Shown: positions 9,579 through 18,575, numbered from the stretch's first letter. The stretch is DNA of 64,000 nt from Lujinxingia sediminis (GCF_004005565.1 NZ_SADD01000001.1:124001-188000); one strand, 5' to 3'. Program-made: numbers and translations. The notes: a model not told the origin generated them from the sequence alone.

Positions 9579-11108
9579 TCAATCGGCGTGGTCGTCGATT
9601 TCGCTTTCGAGCAGGCGCTGGAGGCGGTCTTCGTCGAGGGTGACAGCGAGGGTGGAGCCGGCAGCGATGGTCACCAGTCCGGGGGCGGCGCCCCGGGGTT
9701 TTCGCACGTGGCGGGCGTCGGTGTAGGTGACATCGATCAGGGAGTCTTCGCGACCACGGGAGAAGTGGGCGGCGAGTGTGGCGGCGTCGAGCAGCGTCTC
9801 ACTGTCGAGGTCTTCGCCGCGGTCGCGGCGGACCACGACGTGGGCACCGGCCCAGTCACGGGCATGCAGCCAGAGGTCGCGTCCGCGGGCGATGCGGGTG
9901 GTCAACGCGTCGTTATGGCGTGCGCCTCGACCGACCAGGATGACTGCGCCGCGACGGGAGCGGAACTCGCGGTAGGGGGGACGCGGTGCGAGTGCCTTGC
10001 GGGCGGCGCGTTGCCGGTGGGTGGTCTTGAGGAGGCCCTGGTTTCGGAGTTTTGCGTTGAAGGCTGTCAGTGTATCGAGATCGGCTTCGGCGAGCTCCTG
10101 GAGGCTCTGGCGAGCGTCTTCAAGGGCTTCGAGCGTGTCGACCGACTCCAGGTAGCGGGTCTCGACGTCGTCACGGGCTTCTTTGTAGCGACGGTACTGG
10201 TGGAAGTAGCGATCGATGTTCCATTGGAGGTCGTGGGCGGGGTCGAGCTCAATGATGATCTCAGGCATGCCCTCGGCGTAGTAGTCGGGGACGCGGACCT
10301 GGGAGGCGCCCCGTTCGACTTTTCCGTAGGCGCTTTGGAGGAGCTCACCGAATTTTTTGAAGTCGGCGGCTTCATCGATCCGTTGGAGGTCCTGCTCGAT
10401 GTGTTTGACGCGTCGGCGCAGGCTTTTGGCGCGGGAGCGAAGATCGCGGGAGAGCGTGCTGAAGAGGCTCTCGCGGGATTCCTGCGCAAGGGTGGTGCGG
10501 GTGTGGTGGTCGATGTAGGCCGAGCGGCTGCCGTCGGCTGGCAGTTGCTGGAGCGCGGGGGTGGGCGGAGGGCCGAGTTCGGGTGGGGCCGGGGGAGGGA
10601 GGTAGGGCGTGGAGGGGCGTAGCAGGCGATCGCCAAGGGTGCGGGCGTGGGCCAGGCCTAAGACGGTGCCTTCTTCGGTGAGGATGATGTTGGGGTGGTG
10701 GCCGACCAGCTCGGCGATGAGGCGCAGGGAGCGGCGGGGGGCTTTGTCGTCTTCGGGCTTCGGTTCCCAGTCCGGGTCGACCGCAGAGAGATGGAAGGTG
10801 AGGACGCGGTCGGCCGGGTCGAGCTTTATCGCCTCAATCCAGGCGCCGTGGAGCCATTTGCGAAGTTGCATCACGAAGGCGTCGGGGCGGCCCTCGACCC
10901 GAGGGCGCTCCTCGACGAGGTGGGCGCGTGCGTCGGCGGGGGCGGCGCTCAGGAAGATGTGGTGGGTGTGACCGGGGACGCGTACCTGGAGGGTGAGTTG
11001 GCGCGGGCCTGCCGAAAAGACTTTCTGGATGACTCCGGGAAGGGTCAGTGCGGCGAGCTCTTCGGCGATCAGGGCAAGGTCGGCGTGGGAGAGGGGCATG
11101 GGGGGCAC
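9579..11108 (-). CDS. rqcH: NFACT family protein, RqcH-type ribosome quality control factor
   Basis: 509 residues. The N-terminal part (about 1-200) resembles the NFACT-N (formerly fibronectin-binding A) domain. A central coiled coil (about 215-345) follows, and the C-terminus (about 395-500) is an NFACT-R RNA-binding domain with the motif ARGRDLWLHARDWAGAHVVV. RqcH binds obstructed large ribosomal subunits and helps add alanine tails to stalled chains. The listed start is a GTG with no clear ribosome site; an ATG three codons later is equally good. It diverges from the following lipoprotein gene. The bacterial family is often misannotated as fibronectin-binding; the conserved NFACT-R motif supports the RqcH call. 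Confidence 0.8.
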   Translation of the reverse strand: MPPMPLSHADLALIAEELAALTLPGVIQKVFSAGPRQLTLQVRVPGHTHHIFLSAAPADARAHLVEERPRVEGRPDAFVMQLRKWLHGAWIEAIKLDPADRVLTFHLSAVDPDWEPKPEDDKAPRRSLRLIAELVGHHPNIILTEEGTVLGLAHARTLGDRLLRPSTPYLPPPAPPELGPPPTPALQQLPADGSRSAYIDHHTRTTLAQESRESLFSTLSRDLRSRAKSLRRRVKHIEQDLQRIDEAADFKKFGELLQSAYGKVERGASQVRVPDYYAEGMPEIIIELDPAHDLQWNIDRYFHQYRRYKEARDDVETRYLESVDTLEALEDARQSLQELAEADLDTLTAFNAKLRNQGLLKTTHRQRAARKALAPRPPYREFRSRRGAVILVGRGARHNDALTTRIARGRDLWLHARDWAGAHVVVRRDRGEDLDSETLLDAATLAAHFSRGREDSLIDVTYTDARHVRKPRGAAPGLVTIAAGSTLAVTLDEDRLQRLLESEIDDHAD

Positions 11109-11228
11109 GTTGGGGGCGGGAGGAAAATTTGGGAGGGCGCCTGGCTCGTGTTAGCGTCAGCAACTCAGAGAGGGCACGGATGATGTGCCATGGTGCAGGT
11201 GTGGGACCAGGCCTTGAGGGTAGCAGGT

Positions 11229-11990
11229 ATGTGGCGAAGAGGGATGCTTGTTGTGATGGTGGTCGGGGTGCTGCTGGGGAGCGGGTGCGCGACCGGGGGG
11301 CCGTCGGAGGAAGAGCAGATCGAGAAGAGCGCGCAGTTTCATTATGACATGGGCGCTGGCTACTTCGAGTCCAACGAGGTGACCCACGCGATTCGGGAGC
11401 TGACCCGGGCGTTGGAGATTAACCCGGATCATGCTCAGGCCCATTACCTGATGGGGATTATTTATATGGGGAGGCGCGACTACCGTCGCTCGATGAATCA
11501 TTTTGAGGAGGTTCTTCGGGTGGAGCCGAGCTTTCACTTTGCGCGCAACAACCTGGGGTCGGTGTATCTGGCCATGGAGCGGTGGGAGGATGCCGAGCAG
11601 GAGTTTTTGATCCTGATCGATGAGACGCTCTACACCACGCCGGAGCTTGCGCATAACAACCTTGGGTGGGCGTATTACAACCAGCGTCGCTTCGCCGAGG
11701 CGCTGGAGCACTTCAGGATGGCGGCCTTTCTAGCCCCGCAGATGTGCCTGGCCGATAACAACCAGGGGCTGGTGTATGAGGCGATGGGCAATGAGAGTGA
11801 GGCGGCGCGCTACTACCGCCTGGCCATTGAGAAGTGCCCGGAGAACTACCAGGAGCCGCACTTCAATCTGGGGAAGTTGATGCAGGCACGCGGCGACGGA
11901 CGCGCTCATGAGCACTTCCGCCGCTGCGTGCAGATTCAGCCGCGCAATGATCTGGCGGAGCGCTGCCGTCAGTACTTGAGTGTGAACTGA
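11229..11990 (+). CDS. TPR lipoprotein, PilF/PilW-like
   Basis: 253 residues from the ATG at 11229. Residues 1-20 are a lipoprotein signal with an LGSGC lipobox. An upstream in-frame ATG at 11190 only lengthens the n-region. Five or six TPR units follow (AIRELTRALEINPDHAQAH is the first), ending in a Cys pair (CPENY, RRCVQ). PilF/PilW lipoproteins of type IV pili have this size and design and guide secretin assembly. No other type IVa pilus gene is next to it, so a general outer-membrane TPR role is equally possible. It diverges from rqcH and converges with the aldo/keto reductase. Confidence 0.6.
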   Translation: MWRRGMLVVMVVGVLLGSGCATGGPSEEEQIEKSAQFHYDMGAGYFESNEVTHAIRELTRALEINPDHAQAHYLMGIIYMGRRDYRRSMNHFEEVLRVEPSFHFARNNLGSVYLAMERWEDAEQEFLILIDETLYTTPELAHNNLGWAYYNQRRFAEALEHFRMAAFLAPQMCLADNNQGLVYEAMGNESEAARYYRLAIEKCPENYQEPHFNLGKLMQARGDGRAHEHFRRCVQIQPRNDLAERCRQYLSVN

Positions 11991-12007
11991 AGGGCAGCGC
12001 TGCGGGC

Positions 12008-13033
12008 TCAGGAGTGGGGGCGGCCGCGAAGAGGGAAGACGTCCTGGTCGGGGATGTGTCGCCCGGCGTGAGTGCCTGGCGGGCAGAGGGTGTCGATGGC
12101 GTCTTCGAGTTCGGCGTCCCAGTCGATGTTAGCGCTGTTAAGGGCGTCTTCGGCCTGGGCCAGGGTGCGCGGGCCGATGATGACGGAGTCGACCAGGGGA
12201 TTGGCCAGCGTCCAGGCGGTCGCGAGCTGGCTTAGGGGGATGTTGCGGGCGTCTGCCAGGGGGCGGAGTTCATCGACGACCTGGAGGGATTCTTCGCGCC
12301 ACTCGGCCTGGCGCATGCGCACGTCGCCGCGTGCCAGACGGGAGCCTTCGGGGGCGGGGGCGTCCCAGCGGTACTTGCCGGTGAGGACACCGCGGGCCAG
12401 GGAGGAGTAGGTGACCACGCCCAGGCCGTAGTTTTGGGCCATGGGGATGAGCTCGCGCTCCATGTCGCGGTTGAGGATGTTGTAGAGGGGCTGGACGACG
12501 TCGACCGGTTGCCAGCCGTGGGTGCGGGCGATGCCGATACGGTCGGCGATCTCCCAGGCCTGGTGGTTGGAGACGCCGCTGTAGCGGATTTTCCCGCTTC
12601 GGGTGAGGTCTTCGAGCGCACGCAGCGTTTCTTCGGGGCGGGTGTGTGGGTCGGTGAAGTGGAGGTAGAAGATATCGATGTAGTCGGTGTTGAGTCGGCG
12701 CAGGGAGTCTTCGCAGGCTTGGATGAGGTGGCGTGCGGAGAGGCCGCGGTCGTTGGGGTGCTCGCTCATGGGGCGGCAGGCTTTGGTGGCAAGCACGATC
12801 TGGTTGCGGCGACCGGCCATCAGCTGGCCGACCATCGTCTCGGAGGCGCCGCGGCTGTACATATCGGCGGTGTCCCAGAAGAAGACGCCACGCTCCAGGC
12901 AGAGGTCGGCGATGTTGCGGGCCTCATTGAGGTCGGTGCGGTCGGCAAACATCATCGTACCCAGACAGATGCGGGAGACGTTGATGCCGGTTTTTCCGAG
13001 GCGGCGATGGGGGATGTTCGGGGTGGTGCTCAT
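12008..13033 (-). CDS. Aldo/keto reductase
   Basis: 341 residues forming a typical AKR TIM barrel. The catalytic tetrad is visible as Asp54, Tyr59, Lys84 and His125 (DTADMY, LATKA, YLHFTD). The C-terminal NADPH motif (SVIIGPRTLAQAEDAL) is intact. The enzyme should reduce aldehydes or ketones with NADPH; the substrate is unknown. It is last in a minus-strand run behind the double SDR (42-nt gap) and the BASS transporter, which points to a shared carbonyl-metabolism role. Full length for the family. Confidence 0.85.
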   Translation of the reverse strand: MSTTPNIPHRRLGKTGINVSRICLGTMMFADRTDLNEARNIADLCLERGVFFWDTADMYSRGASETMVGQLMAGRRNQIVLATKACRPMSEHPNDRGLSARHLIQACEDSLRRLNTDYIDIFYLHFTDPHTRPEETLRALEDLTRSGKIRYSGVSNHQAWEIADRIGIARTHGWQPVDVVQPLYNILNRDMERELIPMAQNYGLGVVTYSSLARGVLTGKYRWDAPAPEGSRLARGDVRMRQAEWREESLQVVDELRPLADARNIPLSQLATAWTLANPLVDSVIIGPRTLAQAEDALNSANIDWDAELEDAIDTLCPPGTHAGRHIPDQDVFPLRGRPHS

Positions 13034-13075
13034 AGCGTTTTGGAGCTCGTTTTGGGGGAGGTTGATGGAGGAGGA

Positions 13076-14824
13076 TCAGGTGGGGAATTCGTGTTTGACG
13101 CTGCGTCGCATCACGCGCTCAAAGATGGCCGGGGCGATCTTGTTGAGCCAGTAGGCCTGGTGGGCGGTGGAGCCGATAAGTGCGATGCGGCGGCGGTTTA
13201 GGGTCGCATCGATGATGGCTTCTGCGACCTCGGAGGGGGGAAGTTCGGAGGCGTTATCGCGGGCATCTTTGCGAAAGGCGGTCTTGATGTAGGCGGGGCA
13301 GGCCAGGGTGATGGAGACGCCCTGGTCGATAAGCTCGGTGCGCAGGGATTCGAAGAAGCCGTGCAACGCGTGTTTGCTGGCGGCGTAGGCTGTGCGTCCG
13401 GTCAGCGGAGCGAAGCCGGCAACACTGGAAATCGCGCAGATGCGGCCTCTGGACCGGGTGAGCCAGGGCAGGGCGGCTTCGGTGATGCGTACCGCGCCCA
13501 TGAGGTTGACGTCGATGACCTCTTCGATGCGGGCGCTGGTGGTGTTTGAGAAGAGCGCGCGGGAGGGGATGGCGGCGTTGTTGTAGAGGACGTCGATGCT
13601 GCCGAAGGTGGCGCCTGTCGTGTCGATGGCGCGCTGGCAGTCCTCGGGGATGCGCAGGTCGGCGTTGATCGCCAGGGCTTGTGCGCCCAGGGCCCGGGTC
13701 ATCATGAAGGTGCGCTCAAGGGCGTTGGGGTCGCGCTCCAAGAGCGCGAGGCGGTCGCCGCGGCGGGCGTGTGCGCGGGCGAGCTCGAAGCCCAGGCCAC
13801 CGCCGGCACCGGTGATGAGTATGGTGGCCGGGCCGTCAAAGGTGCGGGCGTTGCGGTAGCGCTCAAAGGCCTCTTCGGAGTTCAGGGCGGGAGTGAAGCC
13901 GAAGTCGCGTTTAAGCGCGGTGTTGTCGAGGACGGGGCGGTGCTTGATGAAGAGGACCTGCTCGGGCCCGTAGGGCCCGATGCCGCGTTTGGAGAGCGCG
14001 GCCAGAGCGGTGCGCACCAGCGATTCGGGCAGGGGGAGGTAGCGGTTATTCATGCGGCGGGCGATCTCTTTGAGGGAGAGGACGCCGTCGCCGGTGAGGT
14101 TGTAGATGCCGGTCTTGCCGGTGTGAATCCCGTGGCGAATGGCGTCGACGACGTCGAAGTCGGCGACGATGCAGAAGGGGGAGTCTGCGCCGCGAATGCC
14201 GGGGACGACGGGCTGCTCGAAGAGTCCGGTGATCTGGTTGTCGGTCTGAGGGCCGAGGACGGTGGAGACGCGGAAGATCAGCTGGCCCAGGTGGGGGAAG
14301 TCCTGGCGAGCGCGCTCCAGATCTTCTTCGACCGTGCGCTTGTGATGGGCGTAGGCGAAGACGTCGTTTCCGCGGACCGGGTCGTTTTCTTTGAGGGCGG
14401 GCGGGTTGTCAGGGTGGTAGCCGTAGGCGGCACCGCTGGAGGTGTAGATCAGTTGTTTGACGCCGTGGTGAGCGCAGGCCTGGACGACGTTTCGGGTGCC
14501 GATCACGTCGACATCGTACTGGAGTTTGCGAGTGTCCCCGGGGGGAGGTGTGACGATAGCTGCGAGGTGGACGACGATGGCGGGCTTGTGTGTGGCGATG
14601 AGGGTGTGAACGGCGTCAGCGTCGCGGATGTCGAGGTCTGCGGGGATGAGGCGCGGGTCATCGGGAAGATCCTCGGCCAGGGGGCGGATATCGGAGGCGA
14701 TGATGGTGCGAAAGGCTGAGGTCTCTTCGAGGAGTGAGCGCAGCAGGGCGTCACCGACAAAGCCTGCGGCGCCGGTGATGAGGATAGTGGCGTCTGCAGC
14801 GGAGTTTTTCTTGGACTTTGCCAT
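13076..14824 (-). CDS. Two-domain SDR fusion: NAD-dependent epimerase-like plus classical short-chain dehydrogenase
   Basis: 582 residues from the ATG at 14824; an open frame continues upstream to 15199 but overlaps the transporter gene and is compositionally unlike it. Domain 1 (about 12-330) is an extended SDR with GAAGFVG, a YTSSGAAYG serine and an active YAHHK pair. Domain 2 (about 335-582) is a classical SDR with TGAGGGLG, NNAA, SSVAG and YAASK. Both catalytic Tyr/Lys sets are present, so two oxidoreductions may be done in one chain. Extended SDRs of this kind include 3-beta-hydroxysteroid dehydrogenases, but sugar or lipid substrates cannot be excluded. Fusion continuity is seen in one uninterrupted frame. 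Confidence 0.8.
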   Translation of the reverse strand: MAKSKKNSAADATILITGAAGFVGDALLRSLLEETSAFRTIIASDIRPLAEDLPDDPRLIPADLDIRDADAVHTLIATHKPAIVVHLAAIVTPPPGDTRKLQYDVDVIGTRNVVQACAHHGVKQLIYTSSGAAYGYHPDNPPALKENDPVRGNDVFAYAHHKRTVEEDLERARQDFPHLGQLIFRVSTVLGPQTDNQITGLFEQPVVPGIRGADSPFCIVADFDVVDAIRHGIHTGKTGIYNLTGDGVLSLKEIARRMNNRYLPLPESLVRTALAALSKRGIGPYGPEQVLFIKHRPVLDNTALKRDFGFTPALNSEEAFERYRNARTFDGPATILITGAGGGLGFELARAHARRGDRLALLERDPNALERTFMMTRALGAQALAINADLRIPEDCQRAIDTTGATFGSIDVLYNNAAIPSRALFSNTTSARIEEVIDVNLMGAVRITEAALPWLTRSRGRICAISSVAGFAPLTGRTAYAASKHALHGFFESLRTELIDQGVSITLACPAYIKTAFRKDARDNASELPPSEVAEAIIDATLNRRRIALIGSTAHQAYWLNKIAPAIFERVMRRSVKHEFPT

Positions 14825-14897
14825 AGGAACAACCATCTCGGCGTCGGGAAAGGGAAACGTTGGGGTGAAGAGCGGTGTGAAGACAGGGGGAGGAGGT

Positions 14898-15812
14898 TCA
14901 GAGGGCGGTCCGGGGGCCTGGCGAGCGCGACCAGAGAGTGGCCATGAAGAGGCCAGCGACAACATGCCAGATTCCCCACCATCCGGCGATGACGGCCATG
15001 CCGCCCAGGCCGTTGAAGAAGCTGAAGATGAGGACGAGTCCCAGGCCGGAGTTCTGGATGGCGACTTCAATGGCCAGCGCGCGGGTGTCTTCCAGGGGGA
15101 GACCGGCGGCGCGGCCGGCGGCGTAGCCCACGACCCACGCGGTGGCGTTATGGAGGGCGACGGGAATGAAGATGATGCCGATGACAGCGAGAAAGGCACT
15201 CATGTTGGAGCGAAAGGCCACGATGATGAGCAGGACGAAGAGGAGGATCGAGAGGATTTTAAAGGGGCGTTCGGCCTTGCTGGCGAGCGAGGGAGCGTAG
15301 TGGCGCAGGAGCATACCCGAGGCCAGGGGGATTCCGAGGAGCATCAGAACATTGAGGAGCATGTCGAGGGGGTGAAGGCTGAACTCGGTGAGGATCGCGC
15401 GGGTGTCGGCGGATCGGGAGCCCCAGAAGGCGACGTTGAGCGGGGTGAAGATCATCGCGGCGGTGGTCGACAGGGCTGTCACTGAGATGGAGAGGGCGGT
15501 GTTGGCCCGGGAGAGATGGGCGATGAAGTTGGAGATGTTTCCGCCGGGGCAAGACGCCACGAGGATCATGCCCATGGAGATGGAGGGGGGAAGCTCAAGG
15601 AGGCGAGTGAGGCCCCAGGTCGCCGCAGGCAAGAGACCGAATTGGGCGAGTATGCCGACGAGGGGGGCGCGGGGATGTTTGACGACGTAGCGGAAGTCGT
15701 TGATGCGCAGGGAGAGCGCGATACCGAACATGATCAGCCCCAGGATGGCGTTGAGGGCCATCAGGCTGGAGGGCTCGAAATTGAGCTCGATTGCGTCGAT
15801 GCTCTCGCGCAT
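14898..15812 (-). CDS. BASS family (bile acid:sodium symporter-like) transporter
   Basis: 304 residues with about nine or ten transmembrane helices. Family motifs are visible: VASCPGGNISNFIAHL in the crossover region and EVAIQNSGLGLVLIFS near residue 245, which form the sodium and substrate sites in the BASS fold. Members import bile acids, keto acids or other organic anions with sodium. It is the first gene of the minus run BASS, double SDR, aldo/keto reductase and diverges from the flavin monooxygenase across a 100-nt region with a TetR-type operator. Substrate unknown. Confidence 0.85.
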   Translation of the reverse strand: MRESIDAIELNFEPSSLMALNAILGLIMFGIALSLRINDFRYVVKHPRAPLVGILAQFGLLPAATWGLTRLLELPPSISMGMILVASCPGGNISNFIAHLSRANTALSISVTALSTTAAMIFTPLNVAFWGSRSADTRAILTEFSLHPLDMLLNVLMLLGIPLASGMLLRHYAPSLASKAERPFKILSILLFVLLIIVAFRSNMSAFLAVIGIIFIPVALHNATAWVVGYAAGRAAGLPLEDTRALAIEVAIQNSGLGLVLIFSFFNGLGGMAVIAGWWGIWHVVAGLFMATLWSRSPGPRTAL

Positions 15813-15842
15813 GTCAGGTTGCCTCTGCGGAGGATGAGGGAC

Positions 15843-15870
15843 TTGACGTATCTGACCGTTCGGTTAGTGT
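15843..15870 (+). promoter_or_regulatory. Putative promoter of the flavin monooxygenase gene
   Basis: TTGACG (15843-15848), 16 nt, then TAGTGT (15865-15870), about 43 nt before the chosen ATG. An operator-like inverted repeat fills the spacer, as expected for a repressed promoter. Confidence 0.5.
15853..15866. promoter_or_regulatory. TetR-type operator candidate in the divergent promoter region
   Basis: TGACCGTTCGGTTA contains the inverted repeat ACCG-NN-CGGT, a common TetR-family half-site arrangement. It sits exactly between the -35 and -10 elements of the monooxygenase promoter and within 60 nt of the divergent transporter start. A TetR gene lies about 1.5 kb away. A weaker relative (ACCG-CT-CCGT, 18605-18614) lies upstream of the yceI-tetR pair. 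Confidence 0.5.
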
Positions 15871-15912
15871 TTTATCCAAATGAAACGAACGTCGTCAACG
15901 CGAGGGAGGATC

Positions 15913-17331
15913 ATGAGTGAGCCAAGCACGAAGGTCGAACGCATCGTGGAAGCGAGCGCGATTGAGGAGAGGGCGATCGTCGCCGGATTGCCTCACGGGG
16001 TCAAGGGTGAGGTTGTGGACCGAAGCGATCGAGTATGCGTGATCGGCGCGGGGCCGGCGGGACTGGCGACGGGGCGTGCGCTGGCGCGAAACGGGGTGCT
16101 CTACGATCAGTTTGAGCGCGCCGACGATGTGGGTGGGGTGTGGGATATCGACTCGGAGTTCAGTACGATGTACGAGTCGGCGCACTTGATTTCATCGAAG
16201 AAGTCGACGCAGTTCGATGACTTTCCGCTGGGGGAGGAGGTGGCGGATTACCCGTGTCATCGCACGGTTCTGACGTATTTTCGGGATTTCGCGCGGGAGT
16301 TCGGGCTCTATGAGCGGATTCGCTTCGGTGCGAGTGTTGAGGAGGTGGCGCGCGAGGGGGAGGGCTGGCGTGTGACGTTGGATACGGGGGAGGCGTTTTT
16401 GTACGACGCGGTGTGCATCGCCAACGGGCATCTCAACGATCCGAACTGGCCGCAGTTTGAGGGGGAGTTTGAGGGGGAGATCTTTCACTCCTGCGACTAT
16501 CGCAGCGCGGAGGTGTTCAAGGGGAAGCGGGTGTTGATTGTGGGGGCGGGCAACAGCGGGTGTGATATCGCGATCGACGCGGTGCACCAGGCGGTGTCGG
16601 TGGATCTATCGATGCGGCGGGGCTATCACATCGTGCCGAAGTATATTCTGGGGGTGCCAGCGGCGGATTTCGGCTCGGGCAGCGGTAAGCTGAAGATGCC
16701 GATGTGGTTGAAGCAGCGGGTGGACACGTTGTTGTTGCGTCGGATCGCGCCGGATCCGCGCAAGTACGGGATCCCGGAGCCGGACCATAAGTTGTATGAG
16801 AGCCACCCCATTGTGAACTCCCAGCTGCTTTATCATCTGGGGCATGGGGACGTGAATGTGCGCAGCAACGTCGCTCGTTTTGAGGGGAAGACGGTGCACT
16901 TTGTGGACGGGAGTCAGGGGGAGTACGACGTGGTGGTGATGGCCACTGGCTACACGCTGACGTTTCCCTTTCTGGATCGGAAGTATTTGCCCTGGCGCGG
17001 GGGGAAAGCGCCGCAGCTCTATCTGAACATCTTCCACCCGGAGGAGGATGATATCTTTGTGATGGGGTTGATTGAGAGCGACGGTGGGGGTTGGCAGATC
17101 CGCGACTGGCAGGCGGAGGCGGTGGCGCGTTTTCTGGTGGCGCGGCGAGAGGCTCCGAGGCGCGCGGAGGCGTTTCGGCAGCTTAAGAAGGGGCCGGCTC
17201 CGGATACCAGCGGCGGGGTGGATTTTTCGAAGTTCGAGCGGATGGCCTACTACGTGCGCAATGCGGTGTACCGGGAGCGGATCCAGGAGTTGATCGGGTG
17301 GTTTGAGGCGCCTCTGGGGCGGAGGCGCTGA
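15913..17331 (+). CDS. Flavin-containing monooxygenase (FMO / Baeyer-Villiger-like)
   Basis: 472 residues from the ATG at 15913, which has GGGAGGA just upstream. An in-frame ATG at 15880 would almost coincide with the predicted transcript start. The FAD motif GAGPAGLATG is at 45-54, the FMO fingerprint FEGEIFHSCDY fits FxGxxxHxxxY, and the NADPH motif VGAGNSGCDIA is near residue 205. ATGYTLTFPF marks the C-terminal conserved region. These enzymes add one oxygen to carbonyls, amines or sulfides using NADPH. The divergent partner genes (transporter, SDRs, reductase) suggest catabolism or detoxification of an imported organic compound. Confidence 0.85.
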   Translation: MSEPSTKVERIVEASAIEERAIVAGLPHGVKGEVVDRSDRVCVIGAGPAGLATGRALARNGVLYDQFERADDVGGVWDIDSEFSTMYESAHLISSKKSTQFDDFPLGEEVADYPCHRTVLTYFRDFAREFGLYERIRFGASVEEVAREGEGWRVTLDTGEAFLYDAVCIANGHLNDPNWPQFEGEFEGEIFHSCDYRSAEVFKGKRVLIVGAGNSGCDIAIDAVHQAVSVDLSMRRGYHIVPKYILGVPAADFGSGSGKLKMPMWLKQRVDTLLLRRIAPDPRKYGIPEPDHKLYESHPIVNSQLLYHLGHGDVNVRSNVARFEGKTVHFVDGSQGEYDVVVMATGYTLTFPFLDRKYLPWRGGKAPQLYLNIFHPEEDDIFVMGLIESDGGGWQIRDWQAEAVARFLVARREAPRRAEAFRQLKKGPAPDTSGGVDFSKFERMAYYVRNAVYRERIQELIGWFEAPLGRRR

Positions 17332-17344
17332 GGGCCGGGGGGGC

Positions 17345-17953
17345 TCAGAGGTGGGCTCGGGACTCGACGGCATCGAGAAGGACGTCGACGAGCCAGTGGA
17401 GGTGAGCGCGGCGCTCGGCGAGGTGGCGCTCGGCCAGGGGCTCGTTCTGCCACATATTGGCGAGCACGGGGGCATAGGTGAAGTGGTGGAGGACGGAGCC
17501 GGCGACGGTTTCAAAGAGGTTTCGCACCGAGATCGGGCCTTCGTCGGGGGCAATCTCTCCGAAGGTTTCGTTGGCCCAGGCGATCATGGGGTCGAGGCCG
17601 CGCTGGACGGTGGGGATGTGTTCGCTGTGTTCGGTGGCGGCGACGTGCTGGACGAGTTTGGGCCAGGCGCGGTGCTCGACGATGAAGTCGACGTAGGCTT
17701 CGATCATGTTGTGGACGCGGTCGCGCAGGGAGCCGGTGGAGGTCCAGGCCTCGCGCAGGGCTTCGGTGTGGCTCTCGAAGTAGTGGAGGAGGACGGTCTC
17801 GAAGAGCTCATCTTTGCTGTTGAAGTGGTAGAAGATCAGCGCTTTGTTGACCTCGGCACGTTCGGCGATGTCACGCACACTGATGCGGTCGAAGCCGTGG
17901 GTGCCGAAGAGCTCTTCGGCGGCTTTGAGGATTCTATCGCGTCCTTCAGACAT
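17345..17953 (-). CDS. TetR family transcriptional regulator
   Basis: 202 residues from the ATG at 17953, chosen for GGAG 6 nt upstream; the frame stays open to 18025 but overlaps the upstream gene. Residues 1-50 form the TetR helix-turn-helix (RDRILKAAEELFGTHGFD, ISVRDIAERAEV, IFYHFNSKDELF). The C-terminal ligand domain is all-helical and not family-diagnostic. It lies 37 nt behind yceI and probably shares its transcript. It is the natural candidate to bind the operator at 15853-15866 and its weaker relative near 18605. Confidence 0.85.
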   Translation of the reverse strand: MSEGRDRILKAAEELFGTHGFDRISVRDIAERAEVNKALIFYHFNSKDELFETVLLHYFESHTEALREAWTSTGSLRDRVHNMIEAYVDFIVEHRAWPKLVQHVAATEHSEHIPTVQRGLDPMIAWANETFGEIAPDEGPISVRNLFETVAGSVLHHFTYAPVLANMWQNEPLAERHLAERRAHLHWLVDVLLDAVESRAHL

Positions 17954-17990
17954 AAAGGCTCCACCGTGAGGATGGCGAGGTGTGGGAGTG

Positions 17991-18575
17991 TCAGCGGGAG
18001 GGGTTGAGTTCGGCGTCGAGTTCAACGACGAAGGTCAGCTCCGGGCGGTTTTGCAGGGCACCCAGGGGAGCTCGGTAGGGTGTGAGGCCGAGGTCGGTGT
18101 GGGAGAGCTGGATCTGGCCGCGGGCACGGATGTGGTGCGGATCCACGTGAAGGTCCAGGGGGAGCTCAAAGTCGCAGCGGGTGTTGCGAACGGTGAGGCT
18201 GGCCTGCATGCGGGTGTCGGTGCCGGTTTTGATGCCGTGGCAGGCAAAGCGAAGCTCGGGGTGGCGTGTGGCGTCGAGCTGGTTCTTTGCAAGCATGTTG
18301 TCGGCGGTGGCGTTGCGATCTTTGAGCGCGATGGTTCCGGGGAGGCCGACGCGGGGGCGGTCGAGGTCGGCGTCGACGATGAGGTCTCGGGCCGGAAAGG
18401 AGAGCTCAAAGCTGAGGGCGTCTACCTGTTCGGTGTCGAGCTCGATGCGACCCTGGGAGGGGATGGCGCGCACGACATGATCGTGGCCCATGCGCGAGAG
18501 CATGCGGCTGGTGTCGTTTCGGACGATGACAGCGGCGAAGAAGTTCGCCGGGGAGAGTTCGATGAAGCCAATCAT
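17991..18575 (-). CDS. YceI-like family protein
   Basis: 194 residues with the YceI beta-barrel pattern (SRMLSRMGHDHVVRAI near the start, then a repeated strand layout with LPGTIALKDRN and NTRCDFELPLDLHV). YceI proteins bind polyisoprenoids or amides in a lipocalin-like pocket. There is no clear signal peptide, so this copy would be cytoplasmic, unlike E. coli YceI. It is co-oriented with the TetR gene. A lipid-binding protein next to a BASS transporter and SDRs fits an isoprenoid- or steroid-like substrate, but that is inference. Confidence 0.7.
   Translation of the reverse strand: MIGFIELSPANFFAAVIVRNDTSRMLSRMGHDHVVRAIPSQGRIELDTEQVDALSFELSFPARDLIVDADLDRPRVGLPGTIALKDRNATADNMLAKNQLDATRHPELRFACHGIKTGTDTRMQASLTVRNTRCDFELPLDLHVDPHHIRARGQIQLSHTDLGLTPYRAPLGALQNRPELTFVVELDAELNPSR

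Noticed and set aside
14825-15199. N-terminal extension of the double SDR
   Set aside because: It overlaps the transporter gene, is Ser/Pro-rich, and ATG at 14824 begins a normal SDR start.
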